22,813 nt of DNA from Candidatus Elusimicrobium euhamitermitis (GTDB lineage Bacteria; Elusimicrobiota; Elusimicrobia; Elusimicrobiales; Elusimicrobiaceae): contig JAIRUU010000057.1 in NCBI GenBank assembly GCA_031254225.1, positions 1 to 22,813 of the forward strand, written 5' to 3'. The first letter of the stretch is position 1. Each line of letters opens with the position of its first letter. The position numbers and the translations under genes are program-made. The notes under the pieces were generated by a model. The model was not told the DNA's origin. It did not search any database and saw only the letters and a list, made by a program, of their open reading frames with translations. This document shows positions 14,871 through 22,160 of this stretch, one piece after another.

Positions 14871-15162
14871 ATTTGCCCTCAGAGCCGCCCAGCGCGGCGC
14901 GCAGGCCGAAAACGGCCAGCGCCTCCGCAAGTCTGCCGAAGCCTTCCCCCGAAGTAAAGTTTTTTATCATATCATATAAGCCGCCCACGCCGGACAGACC
15001 GGTAAACTGGTCCACCAGCATGCTGACCGCCTGAAGCAGCAGAATAGCGGCCGCCAAATATGTTTTTTTGCCCGAAAGAAAAGACTGCAAACCCGTAAAT
15101 ATATTTGTGACTTTGCTAGGCACTAAAAAACTTATTACTTTTGATACAGCTGTTTTTATCAT
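14869..15162 (-). CDS. Holin-like small membrane protein
   Basis: A 97-aa protein at the end of the lysis cassette. It has an amphipathic N-terminus and one clear hydrophobic segment (about 34-52: TYLAAAILLLQAVSMLVDQF), preceded by GKKTY, a sequence common at the start of the membrane segment in small phage lysis-module proteins. A second weaker hydrophobic stretch is near residues 78-92. Position next to a peptidase and size suggest a holin or holin-associated role; this is inference. AAGGAG precedes the ATG, whose first bases overlap the stop of a 31-codon ORF (ATGA). Confidence 0.65.
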   Translation of the reverse strand: MIKTAVSKVISFLVPSKVTNIFTGLQSFLSGKKTYLAAAILLLQAVSMLVDQFTGLSGVGGLYDMIKNFTSGEGFGRLAEALAVFGLRAALGGSEGK

Positions 15163-15254
15163 TTGTTCTCCTTTGGGGTCTTATATCCCGTCCAGCGGAA
15201 ATACGCCGTAAAAGATATTCCGCACCCCAGCAATTTTTTAAAAAAATCAATCAT
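15159..15254 (-). CDS. 31-aa ORF coupled to both lysis neighbours
   Basis: A 31-codon frame that starts with an ATGA overlap on the stop of the M15 peptidase gene and ends with an ATGA overlap on the start of the holin-like gene. The peptide begins MIDFFKKLLGCGISFTAYF and ends with a charged KTPKENK tail. The exact overlaps at both ends match the style of the whole cluster and argue that it is translated. Function unknown: a lysis helper peptide is possible. A lipoprotein (LLGC) reading is unlikely, as the segment before the Cys is short and charged. Confidence 0.6.
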   Translation of the reverse strand: MIDFFKKLLGCGISFTAYFRWTGYKTPKENK

Positions 15255-15682
15255 AGAATTAAAGCCTGTCCGCATTTTTCCGCCGCGCGGTACGGCACGC
15301 CCAGGCTGACGTGCACCCATTTTTTGTTGCCGGACTTTTCCAAAATAAGCTGGCCGAAAGCGAGCCCGGAATTTTTTATTTTTTCAAAAACTTCCGCGCA
15401 GTCAAAACCCCGCAAAATAAAATCCGCCGCTTCCCCGCCAAGGTGCTGGCTGGCTGCCGAACCGCGTAATTTATTGTTTAAAAACTTACAGCGGAAAGCG
15501 GAAGTTACCGTTGGTTTTACGCCGAACATTTTATAAATTTCTTCCAAAAGCTCTTCGCACAAAACGCTCAGCGGTATTATAAAATTCATTCCCTCGGCGC
15601 GGTTGAACTCAAGAAATTTTGTCTCAGCCGTCGCGGTAAGTTCAAAAAAAGTAAAATTTTCGCTTAAATTAAAGTCAGTCAC
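15251..15682 (-). CDS. M15-family D-Ala-D-Ala carboxypeptidase-like endolysin
   Basis: A 143-aa zinc peptidase of the Peptidase M15A/M15_3 type, the usual length for phage endolysins of this family. It begins with the typical NFTFFELTAT segment, then VTSAFRCKFLNN and the zinc-binding GSAASQHLGGEAADF (His and Asp ligands), with the third ligand in WVHVSL. It should cut peptide cross-bridges in peptidoglycan during release, or act as a particle-borne wall hydrolase. No signal peptide is seen, so it would depend on the holin-like protein. The start is a GTG overlapping the stop of the preceding gene (GTGA). Confidence 0.9.
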   Translation of the reverse strand: MTDFNLSENFTFFELTATAETKFLEFNRAEGMNFIIPLSVLCEELLEEIYKMFGVKPTVTSAFRCKFLNNKLRGSAASQHLGGEAADFILRGFDCAEVFEKIKNSGLAFGQLILEKSGNKKWVHVSLGVPYRAAEKCGQALIL

Positions 15683-15942
15683 TGCCGCCCCCTCATAAGA
15701 AAATTTTTTATGTCCCGTATGTCCTGAGAAGCGGAATTTATCTGCGCCTCCATAGACGCGTAATTATTTTCCGCGTGCTGCAGGCGCGTTTCAATATTAT
15801 CAAGCTTACGCGGCGTGTTTAAAGTGGAAGCAAGCCATAAAGAGAAAGAAACCAATGCGGCAATTATCAGGAAAATATTTTTCGGCAAACCGAAATGAGC
15901 GGCATGGTTTTGGGCGTGATTTAAAGTATTGTCGCCGTTCAT
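15679..15942 (-). CDS. TM plus coiled-coil protein of the lysis cassette
   Basis: An 87-aa protein with one membrane segment (about 22-42: NIFLIIAALVSFSLWLAST) followed by a coiled coil (about 48-82). The N-terminal membrane anchor with a long helix behind it resembles inner-membrane spanins (Rz-like); the mirror arrangement of XhlA-type proteins is less similar. No separate outer-membrane spanin is evident. It is joined by 4-base overlaps to the hub gene before it (ATGA) and the M15 peptidase after it (GTGA). Confidence 0.65.
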   Translation of the reverse strand: MNGDNTLNHAQNHAAHFGLPKNIFLIIAALVSFSLWLASTLNTPRKLDNIETRLQHAENNYASMEAQINSASQDIRDIKNFLMRGRQ

Positions 15943-18299
15943 ATAACCTCCGCAAGGTCCAGGCGCGTTGTCCAGTTTTCAAGGTCAAACTCCAGGCCTT
16001 CCACCGTCATAAAAATATCGTTTAAATACCGCGGATATTTGTGTGCCGCTCCGCAATTGATTTTTACTATGTCGCTTAAATCAAGCTGCGGCATAAACCT
16101 TGTAACCACGGCCGCGCGACGGCGTTTTTTGTACAAATAATAATAAACGTTAGCCGCTAAAGTTATTGCCATGTCCACGCTTTCCGGCGGAAGAAATGTT
16201 GACGATTCCAGCGTCATCTCCCTGCGTCCGTTTACGTCTATTGAGTTAGGGCCGGACTCGCCCAGCGTATAAGAATCTATGCCGACTTTGTGCGCGCCGA
16301 ATTCCGCGTTTATATGGTTATAAACGTAATCAAGTCCTGAACTGACGCTTTCTATCTTATAAATATCCCGCGGTCCTATGTCCGCCGCATCGTTGGTATT
16401 TTTATTCCTCGCGCGGAATAGAAATTTTCCGTTTCTGTCAAAACCCGTCTCAAAAGTGCTGAACGCGGCAAGTTCTTTAATAACGTCCTGCCCGTTAAGG
16501 CCGTAAGTATTTACGACGGCAATTTTTGTGCTGCCCGTATACCACGGCAGTTTCCATGAAATCAGGACCGGAAGATTTTGCGTATCACTCAAATCAGACT
16601 TTCCGTTCCATTTGAGCTGGACGTACTTAAAATTTTTATCGGGTATAAAACCGGCCGCTATATTCTGCCAGTCCGAAAACGCGGCAGACTCGCTATTTTT
16701 TACTCTTATAAAAAAACTTCCGCCGCACCCCTGCGGCAGGCTCTGAACTGTTTCAAAAGCGCCCCATGCGTTTAAAGTTTCACCGCCGTAAATTACCGGA
16801 CTCATATAATCGCCTTCAGGCGAAACCGTTGTATAAACCGCAGCAGTCTTGTCGGAAATTTTTATATTGGAAATATTGTTGCCAGTGCCGTAAGCGTAAA
16901 ACACGGCAATCTGCCACGAGGAAGTTGTATAAGTGTTATCACTGCATACAACGCCGAGCTCTTTCCACTGCATAATGATGGGCGCCGTCGGGCGGCACTG
17001 CAGCTGGAAGTCCCCGTTTGTAAACCGCGTTATTCTCATATAAGCCTGCGAAACTACCTGGCCGAAAAGTATCGTGGTCTGCACCAGACTTTTAAGCGTG
17101 CCGCTGTCCACCCTGTAAATGCGCAGATAAACATAACCCATTGACGTTCTTTCAATGCTTAACGCATAACCTTTTGAGGTGGTTCTTGCGCCGTTATCGC
17201 TTATAAAATGGTAATAGCATTTTTGGCCGTCCCATAAAGGATCCATGCTGAATTCCCATGTGCCGTATGCAAAAGTCTGCGGGGATTTTGCGCTGGCGTA
17301 CGTAGTCAGACTGCCTGCTGCAAGAGCGCTGTCCGGCGTAAAAGTCCAGGTTACTCCCGTCGGTTTTTCCACGGAAGTCCACTCAAAGTTTGCCGGCTGC
17401 GGAAATGAGCCGCTTAACGTAACCGCATTATTTTTTATCTCCGTGCCGCCGCACGTTCCGGCAAAAGAATTCGCGCCGCCTTCCGTAAAATTGTTGACCA
17501 CGCTGTGCTCAAATTCAACAGGCTCAATATATCTGTCTTCTATGCCGGCCGCGTCCGCCACCGCGGAGGCTATCCACTCTATCTCTTTATCTTCATACCA
17601 CTGATAATACGAAAGCCAGATATTTTCTCCGCCGACAACTTCGGATTTTAAATTTATTACCGCGGGTTTTTTATATAAATTTAAATCCGTAACGGTGTAA
17701 TCATAATTTTCAACAAGTACAGCCGCGCCGTCAAAAGTTTTACCTTTTTTGACGTCTGTCACGCGGCTCACGGCCGTGCCGGGCGTAGTAAATGTGCGCG
17801 CATCTGTCGCAGCGGCCTGCGCTCCGCTTGTATACAGAGATATTTTTTCCGCGTCCGTTTCGGCCAGGACCGCAAAGCGGCCCAGCGCGGTTACGCTCGC
17901 TGTTTTTTCTTCGGGCTGGTAGACGGGGGAATTAAAAATATAGCCTTCAAACATAGGCAGTTTTTCAACCGCGGCGCCGTTTATTACGCCCGCGTAAATG
18001 GTAATTTTACTTTTATAAATGTCAAACCCTGCAGAAAAAAACGCTCCGCCGAGCGCAAATGCGCCGTCGGTATCCGCAAGAGTTATGACTGTGTTTGGCG
18101 TATTCCATATGGAATAACCTTCGTTATCCAGTTTCCATTTTATCGGCGCAATTTCAATTACGCGGGCGGAAATATCAATTGTCGGCCCGTAGACTTCAAC
18201 GCCGTTTTCAAATTTCCGCGGCGCAAGAAAAACCTGTTTTATATATCTCGGGTTTTGGGAAGCCAGGTGTTTTTTAAATTCATCGCTGATTGTCTGCAT
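15939..18299 (-). CDS. Baseplate hub / tail tip protein with lectin-like insertion
   Basis: A 786-aa structural protein. The N-terminal part (about 1-250) and the C-terminal part (about 560-786) look like the two halves of a siphovirus hub, with a phage-hub-like RVIEIAPIKWKLDNEG and many short beta strands. In between, about residues 275-483 form a separate beta-rich segment (TWEFSMDPLWDGQ, YYHFISDNG, YVYLRIYRVD, FQLQCRPTAP) that resembles a concanavalin/LamG-type sandwich and may bind glycans. No other tail fibre gene is present here, so this protein may also recognise the target cell. The start at 18299 is chosen for AGAGG five bases upstream; the frame is open 18 codons further. Confidence 0.75.
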   Translation of the reverse strand: MQTISDEFKKHLASQNPRYIKQVFLAPRKFENGVEVYGPTIDISARVIEIAPIKWKLDNEGYSIWNTPNTVITLADTDGAFALGGAFFSAGFDIYKSKITIYAGVINGAAVEKLPMFEGYIFNSPVYQPEEKTASVTALGRFAVLAETDAEKISLYTSGAQAAATDARTFTTPGTAVSRVTDVKKGKTFDGAAVLVENYDYTVTDLNLYKKPAVINLKSEVVGGENIWLSYYQWYEDKEIEWIASAVADAAGIEDRYIEPVEFEHSVVNNFTEGGANSFAGTCGGTEIKNNAVTLSGSFPQPANFEWTSVEKPTGVTWTFTPDSALAAGSLTTYASAKSPQTFAYGTWEFSMDPLWDGQKCYYHFISDNGARTTSKGYALSIERTSMGYVYLRIYRVDSGTLKSLVQTTILFGQVVSQAYMRITRFTNGDFQLQCRPTAPIIMQWKELGVVCSDNTYTTSSWQIAVFYAYGTGNNISNIKISDKTAAVYTTVSPEGDYMSPVIYGGETLNAWGAFETVQSLPQGCGGSFFIRVKNSESAAFSDWQNIAAGFIPDKNFKYVQLKWNGKSDLSDTQNLPVLISWKLPWYTGSTKIAVVNTYGLNGQDVIKELAAFSTFETGFDRNGKFLFRARNKNTNDAADIGPRDIYKIESVSSGLDYVYNHINAEFGAHKVGIDSYTLGESGPNSIDVNGRREMTLESSTFLPPESVDMAITLAANVYYYLYKKRRRAAVVTRFMPQLDLSDIVKINCGAAHKYPRYLNDIFMTVEGLEFDLENWTTRLDLAEVI

Positions 18300-18300
18300 A

Positions 18301-18951
18301 TTACCTCTGCGCCAAATTAAGTTCCAGCTCAAAAAGACCCGTTTTAATGTCAAACTTTTCCGCAGGCGCTTTTACAAGCGCAAAATCATAAAGCGCGGCC
18401 GCGTCAATGTCCGGGTTCAACTGAAAAGATAAAAAAGAATTATCTTCAAAAGCTTTCAGTATTTTATTTTTTACGTCAAAAGAACAGTTTGTGATATTCA
18501 TGCGGCCGCCGGCTTTCTGGTATTCTTTCCACGCCAGCAGGGAACCGTCATTTAAATAATAATATCCCTGTTTCGCATAATCCGAACGCGCAAAATCAAC
18601 GGCGCAGCAGCCAAGATTTACGGCGGAGCGTAACAGTTTGAAGGCGTTAATTTTAATATTATTTTCCACCGCTTCGGCCGCAACCGTAATATTATTTACC
18701 CCTGCGGCCTTAATTTTGCCAAAGCTTGCGGTTTGCGTAATATTATCCTGCTCAAATAAAATATTAGCGTCTGAAAAAACTGTTATTTTTTTTAATCCCT
18801 CGGCGGAGAAATAAACGGCGTCAGAATTTATTCCTTCCGTAAATTCTATTTCAAATTCCGCGGCAAGCCCTTGATTTTCATAAGGCAAAATAAAAGACGG
18901 CGCGTATTTGGCGGTCATGTCTTCATATATTATTATCGGCGAACGGCTCAT
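18301..18951 (-). CDS. Distal tail protein (putative)
   Basis: A 216-aa protein between tape measure and hub, the position of the distal tail protein that closes the tail tube and anchors the hub. It is beta-rich, has no membrane segment, and its size matches that of distal tail proteins in short cluster-type siphophages and gene transfer agents. Notable segments are MSRSPIIIYEDMTAKYAP at the start and FDIKTGLFELELNLAQR at the end. Its ATG overlaps the tape measure stop (ATGA), and the hub begins one base after its stop. The call rests mainly on order and length. Confidence 0.6.
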   Translation of the reverse strand: MSRSPIIIYEDMTAKYAPSFILPYENQGLAAEFEIEFTEGINSDAVYFSAEGLKKITVFSDANILFEQDNITQTASFGKIKAAGVNNITVAAEAVENNIKINAFKLLRSAVNLGCCAVDFARSDYAKQGYYYLNDGSLLAWKEYQKAGGRMNITNCSFDVKNKILKAFEDNSFLSFQLNPDIDAAALYDFALVKAPAEKFDIKTGLFELELNLAQR

Positions 18952-19661
18952 AAAGACACCTCCCCGTTTTTCTGTCGGCCTATTTTGTAATTTATTTTAG
19001 CATGCTCCACCGCCCATGCCGCGCCGCGCCTGACCGCGGCGGATATTTCTTCCGCCAGCTCCCTCGCGTCTATTTGGGACGCTGAACCATTGACAGTGAC
19101 GGGAGTATTCAATGTTATATTCACCGCGCCTCCGGCAGAAATACCACCTCCGTCGGCGCCCGCCGGCGCGGCGCCCTGCTTGATGGAAGATACAACGTCG
19201 CTTGGCAGCACATATTCGCCGGCGTGCAGAAGGTAAGGCCCCGTCTCGGCTATCGGCCCGCCGGTTTTACGCGAGCCCAGCAGCCCGCCCAGCAAACCGC
19301 CGCCGCCGAACAAACCTGTTACGCCGCTCATGGCGGCGCTTGATAACATTTGCGCAATCATGCCGGTAAATGAACTCAGCATATTTCCAAAAATATTTTT
19401 TGTAAGACTTTCCAGATTTAAAAAACCTTTGGAAGAAATGTCAAAAAAACTTTGCATATATCCTGCGGAAATTTTGCTTCCGCCGCCGATAATCCGCGAC
19501 ATATTTGCGCCATAGCTGGAAGTTTTTGCGCTTAAATTGTCAAACGATTTGCTGACGTTGGCCGCGGTCTGGTTTGTGCGCGCGTCCGCCTCGTCAAAAC
19601 CTTTGGGGTTAAAAACGGCTCCGAGTTCAATAAAAAAATTACCTGCTTTATTTTCATTCAT
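18948..19661 (-). CDS. Miniature tail tape measure protein
   Basis: A 237-aa protein directly behind the tail assembly chaperone, the standard tape measure slot. A hydrophobic Gly-rich segment (about 98-128: SSFTGMIAQMLSSAAMSG, then LFGGGGLLGGLLG) is followed by GGPIAETGPYLLHAGEYVLP, a sequence characteristic of the C-terminal part of tape measures. Ordinary siphophage tape measures have roughly 600-1500 residues, so this one predicts a very short tail. The start is the ATG at 19661, overlapping the end of the chaperone extension; the TTG at 19673 is less likely. Confidence 0.8.
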   Translation of the reverse strand: MNENKAGNFFIELGAVFNPKGFDEADARTNQTAANVSKSFDNLSAKTSSYGANMSRIIGGGSKISAGYMQSFFDISSKGFLNLESLTKNIFGNMLSSFTGMIAQMLSSAAMSGVTGLFGGGGLLGGLLGSRKTGGPIAETGPYLLHAGEYVLPSDVVSSIKQGAAPAGADGGGISAGGAVNITLNTPVTVNGSASQIDARELAEEISAAVRRGAAWAVEHAKINYKIGRQKNGEVSL

Positions 19662-19878
19662 ATTTAATTCCAATTTTTGTTAAATTTTCTTTTGTTTCAT
19701 CCGCCGCGCACGGGCTGCGGCCGAAAAAACCTGCTATAAAATCCCCGCGTTCTTTGGCCGCAGCCCGCAGCGCCCATAAAAACCAAGCCAGAGAATGTTC
19801 CAAAATATACTCCGTCCCGTAACCGAAGACTGACGCTATCAGCCCTACGGCGCCCGAAATTGCGTCTAAATTTTCATC
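19654..19878 (-). CDS. -1 frame extension of the tail assembly chaperone (GT-type)
   Basis: An open frame of 74 codons that continues from the end of the chaperone gene in the -1 frame and stops inside the first codons of the tape measure gene. It has no ATG or GTG anywhere; the only candidate starts are rare (one internal TTG). The chaperone frame ends at 19866 shortly after the heptamer CGGAAAG (19878-19884), one base different from the lambda GGGAAAG slip site. A slip there gives a fusion of about 193 aa. The segment is Trp/Ala-rich (SLAWFLWALRAAAKERGDF). Lambda G/GT and many siphophages make their chaperones this way. Confidence 0.75.
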   Translation of the reverse strand, partial: DENLDAISGAVGLIASVFGYGTEYILEHSLAWFLWALRAAAKERGDFIAGFFGRSPCAADETKENLTKIGIKYE

Positions 19879-20234
19879 TTTCCGAACGCCGATTTGAAAT
19901 TTGCGCTTATCGCCTCAAAATCATTAACCTCGGCCACCGCGCGGGCGAGCGCCGCAGTTTCTTCCAAAGATATTTTTTCAGAAATATTTTTCAAACCTTC
20001 AAAAGAAAAATTACTGAGAATATTTATTATATCGTCAGCGTCGTCAGGCAGCGCGCCTGAAATTATTTTAAAAATAAAATTATCATTATTATCCCGCGCT
20101 TTGGAAATTATTTCTTCGTAAATTCTGCCGAACATAGAGCCAAGCATGATTGTTTGTTTCAGCGTCAGCGGTTTTATTTCAATCTCGCGCCCTATGACTG
20201 CGACGCGGATTTTCTTCTCGGTAAACGGCGTCAT
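19866..20234 (-). CDS. Tail assembly chaperone (G-type)
   Basis: A 122-aa helical protein between tail tube and tape measure, where siphophages encode the chaperone that holds the tape measure before tube polymerisation. It begins MTPFTEKKIRVAVIGREIEIKPLTLKQ, with a short N-terminal beta part, then helices, including DDADDIINILSNFSFEGLKN. GGAGG precedes the ATG and the gap to the tube gene is 12 bases. It ends in a region with a probable -1 slippery site (see the extension feature). Confidence 0.75.
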   Translation of the reverse strand: MTPFTEKKIRVAVIGREIEIKPLTLKQTIMLGSMFGRIYEEIISKARDNNDNFIFKIISGALPDDADDIINILSNFSFEGLKNISEKISLEETAALARAVAEVNDFEAISANFKSAFGKMKI

Positions 20235-20246
20235 GGTATCCTCCGG

Positions 20247-20753
20247 TTAATCCAAATCTTCTACTTTGCCAAACCTGCAGTCCGCGCTTTTTGACGCGTC
20301 AACAAGCACGTTAAACTCAATATCCGCTACTGTTTCTCCGTCGCGTTTATAAGCCTGGGCGGTTTTGCCTTTTACTTTACACTTCCAAAAAGTATATTTG
20401 CGTTTTTTGCCATGCGCTCCTTTTACGTTTATATAAAGCGTGTAAAAATTATCCGCCGCCGTAGTCAGATTAAGCGCGTTTTGCTCCGGCGCAGCCGCGC
20501 CGAGCGCCGCGGCAAGATTAGCCAAAATAGCTTCCGCCAAACTCGTTTTTACCGTCAGACTTTCCGCCGTCGTTATAATATCAATCGGCCCGAGATACTG
20601 GTCCACCATAATTTCCTGCGCCGTCGTGTCATGCTCAATGCTGACGCCGCCTTTGACAAGGCCGAGCTGGGCCCCCGTTTCTTCGGCCGCGCCGTAAGCG
20701 GCAAGGCTGATTGTGTTTTGCGTCTGCAAACCTACTACTATATTTGTCGTCAT
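20247..20753 (-). CDS. Major tail tube protein
   Basis: A 168-aa protein that should form the tail tube rings. It opens with a beta-rich MTTNIVVGLQTQ segment and has the pattern expected of phage tube proteins: KGGVSIEHDTTAQEI, a central VKTSLAEAILANLAAALGA helix, and a beta-hairpin KRKYTFWKCKVKGKTAQAY near the C-terminal third, ending with an INF-type strand (DIEFNVLVDAS). The start overlaps the terminator gene's stop (ATGA). Confidence rests on these features and the gene order. Confidence 0.8.
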   Translation of the reverse strand: MTTNIVVGLQTQNTISLAAYGAAEETGAQLGLVKGGVSIEHDTTAQEIMVDQYLGPIDIITTAESLTVKTSLAEAILANLAAALGAAAPEQNALNLTTAADNFYTLYINVKGAHGKKRKYTFWKCKVKGKTAQAYKRDGETVADIEFNVLVDASKSADCRFGKVEDLD

Positions 20754-21154
20754 AAAATATCCTTTTTACTTCTGAATTTTAAATTAAAATTTAACACGCG
20801 TACGTTTCTGTAAAGTTCGTCCGCGTAATCCGCGCCGCCGGTTTTTTTGCTGTGATATATATAAAATATGTCGGACGGAATATCCGTTACACCGTCTAAT
20901 AGTTCCGTTAAGCGCGCGCTAATAAGGCATACAGTTTCAAAATTTTGCGCGGTTATAATTACGTCTAATATTTCCTCGCTCAAAATTTCATTCTGCGTGC
21001 CGCCGTGATTTGAACTGCGGTATACCAAAAAAGGCGGCGCGCTCATAATCTTTGCTATATTCGGGTAAATTTTGCTGTCCTTTCCAGACGCGGATAATAA
21101 ATTTTTTAAAACCGCATCCGCCGCGAGAAAATTATAAATATCTTGTAATATCAT
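20750..21154 (-). CDS. Tail terminator protein (DUF3168-like)
   Basis: A 134-aa protein in the slot before the tube gene. It begins MILQDIYNFLAADAVLKNLL and continues with a strand carrying APPFLVYRSSN, the usual shape of tail terminator proteins that cap the tube and join it to the head. The C-terminus has RNVRVLNFNLKFRSKKDIL. Its ribosome site GAGGAGG lies inside the preceding 35-codon ORF, and its stop overlaps the tube start. Confidence 0.7.
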   Translation of the reverse strand: MILQDIYNFLAADAVLKNLLSASGKDSKIYPNIAKIMSAPPFLVYRSSNHGGTQNEILSEEILDVIITAQNFETVCLISARLTELLDGVTDIPSDIFYIYHSKKTGGADYADELYRNVRVLNFNLKFRSKKDIL

Positions 21155-21239
21155 CTCCCCTCCTCAACTTCTCTTTAAGCATGAGAAAAAGATTTTTAAA
21201 TCCGGAATATTTGCCGGAAGCACTCTGGAAATCAAGCAT
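21132..21239 (-). CDS. 35-aa ORF between stopper and terminator genes
   Basis: A 35-codon frame whose ATG overlaps the stopper stop (TAATG) and which runs 23 bases into the terminator gene. The peptide starts MLDFQSASGKYSGFKNLFLM and has a charged LKEKLRRGDD part. Related clusters often have a larger HK97-gp10-like neck protein in this slot; this may be its shrunken remnant, a small translated peptide, or only a leader that couples translation. Evidence for translation is the overlap alone. Confidence 0.4.
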   Translation of the reverse strand: MLDFQSASGKYSGFKNLFLMLKEKLRRGDDITRYL

Positions 21240-21565
21240 TATTCTTTAACCTCCAGATATAAGCACAGATATTCATGCCCGCCGCCCATATTCAGCTGTC
21301 CGCTCACGCGGTAAATTTTGCCGTCGCAGACTATCCGCGTAAGCGCGTCTTCCAGTTTCAAATATTCAAGATACATAGCATGAGTGGAAACTTTATATTC
21401 GGAAGATGAGTTTTTTCTCTCTTCCGCCGTGCGCGTTCTTATGCGGCATTTCACATTCTGGTAAAGAGGCGCCCACTGCATTACTGTTTCCCCGTTTAGC
21501 GTGTTCTGGATTTTTACCGCGGTTTCCACCATGCAGCGGCGGTTTAAAAGAAATGAAAAGCTCAT
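21239..21565 (-). CDS. Head-tail stopper / head closure protein
   Basis: A 108-aa beta-barrel-like protein of the phage head-tail joining family (SPP1 gp16 / HK97 gp7 type length). It begins MSFSFLLNRRCMVET and has the typical QWAPLYQNVKCRIRTRTAEER segment, then IVCDGKIYRVSGQLNMGGG. It closes the portal-adaptor channel and binds the tail terminator. The ATG overlaps the adaptor stop (ATGA). Confidence 0.75.
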   Translation of the reverse strand: MSFSFLLNRRCMVETAVKIQNTLNGETVMQWAPLYQNVKCRIRTRTAEERKNSSSEYKVSTHAMYLEYLKLEDALTRIVCDGKIYRVSGQLNMGGGHEYLCLYLEVKE

Positions 21566-22104
21566 ACGCCGTACCTCTTATATTTTTCCAATACCGCGGC
21601 GACCTGCGCGGGCATTCCGCCGCAAAGTTCCGCGTATGAGACGGAATAATCGCCCAGACTTTCCGTCTTAACGGACGGGTCAGATGAAAGAAAATATTTT
21701 ATCCACTGCGCGCAGGCAAGTTTTATGTCCTGCGGCACGTCCGCGGCAGACTGCGCTATGCCGGCCTCGTAACTGACTAAAATAGTTCCGCAAAAAGAAT
21801 CATATTGCCGTCTTAAAATACCGCTTTCTTTGTCCGCGGCAATTTGCGCGGCGTCAATTTCCTGTCCGTTCCGTATTATTTTTATTATTTGTTTTACAGG
21901 ATAGAAATTAAGCTGCAGCGTCTGCGCGGCGCGGTCAAAAAAATGTAATTCCTCTTCTATAACGCGGTTTATTATAAAGCGGCCAGTAAATATTTCCGCC
22001 GCGCTGCTTACGCTTTGAATTAAAACGCTTAACAAAGCGTCCCGCGCGCCGTCATCAATTTCAAGATACTGTTTCAGTTCTTCTAAAGCAATTAATGTTG
22101 TCAT
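21562..22104 (-). CDS. Head-tail adaptor (gp6-like connector)
   Basis: A 180-aa helical protein of the phage gp6-like head-tail connector group. The opening TTLIALEELKQYLEIDDGARD and the following helix LLSVLIQSVSSAAEIFTGR are characteristic of the family, as is the later DIKLACAQWIKYFLSSD. It forms the adaptor ring under the portal. The start at 22104 is chosen for GGGGGA just upstream and family alignment; the frame is open 15 codons further through a GC-rich hairpin. Confidence 0.85.
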   Translation of the reverse strand: MTTLIALEELKQYLEIDDGARDALLSVLIQSVSSAAEIFTGRFIINRVIEEELHFFDRAAQTLQLNFYPVKQIIKIIRNGQEIDAAQIAADKESGILRRQYDSFCGTILVSYEAGIAQSAADVPQDIKLACAQWIKYFLSSDPSVKTESLGDYSVSYAELCGGMPAQVAAVLEKYKRYGV

Positions 22105-22117
22105 GTTTCCCCCGTGC

Positions 22118-22140
22118 GGCGGGCGTTTTATTTGCCCGCC
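22118..22140. other. Hairpin between capsid and adaptor genes
   Basis: GGCGGGC (22118-22124) pairs with GCCCGCC (22134-22140) across a 9-base A/T-rich loop, in the 56-base gap after the capsid stop. There is no T run, so it more likely limits read-through or protects the 3' end of the abundant capsid message than ends transcription. Confidence 0.5.
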
Positions 22141-22160
22141 CGCCGCCAAACCGTTACGGT

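Noticed and set aside
15159..15254. Outer-membrane spanin lipoprotein in the 31-codon ORF
   Set aside because: The LLGC string is a poor lipobox and the ten residues before it are charged and too short for a lipoprotein signal.
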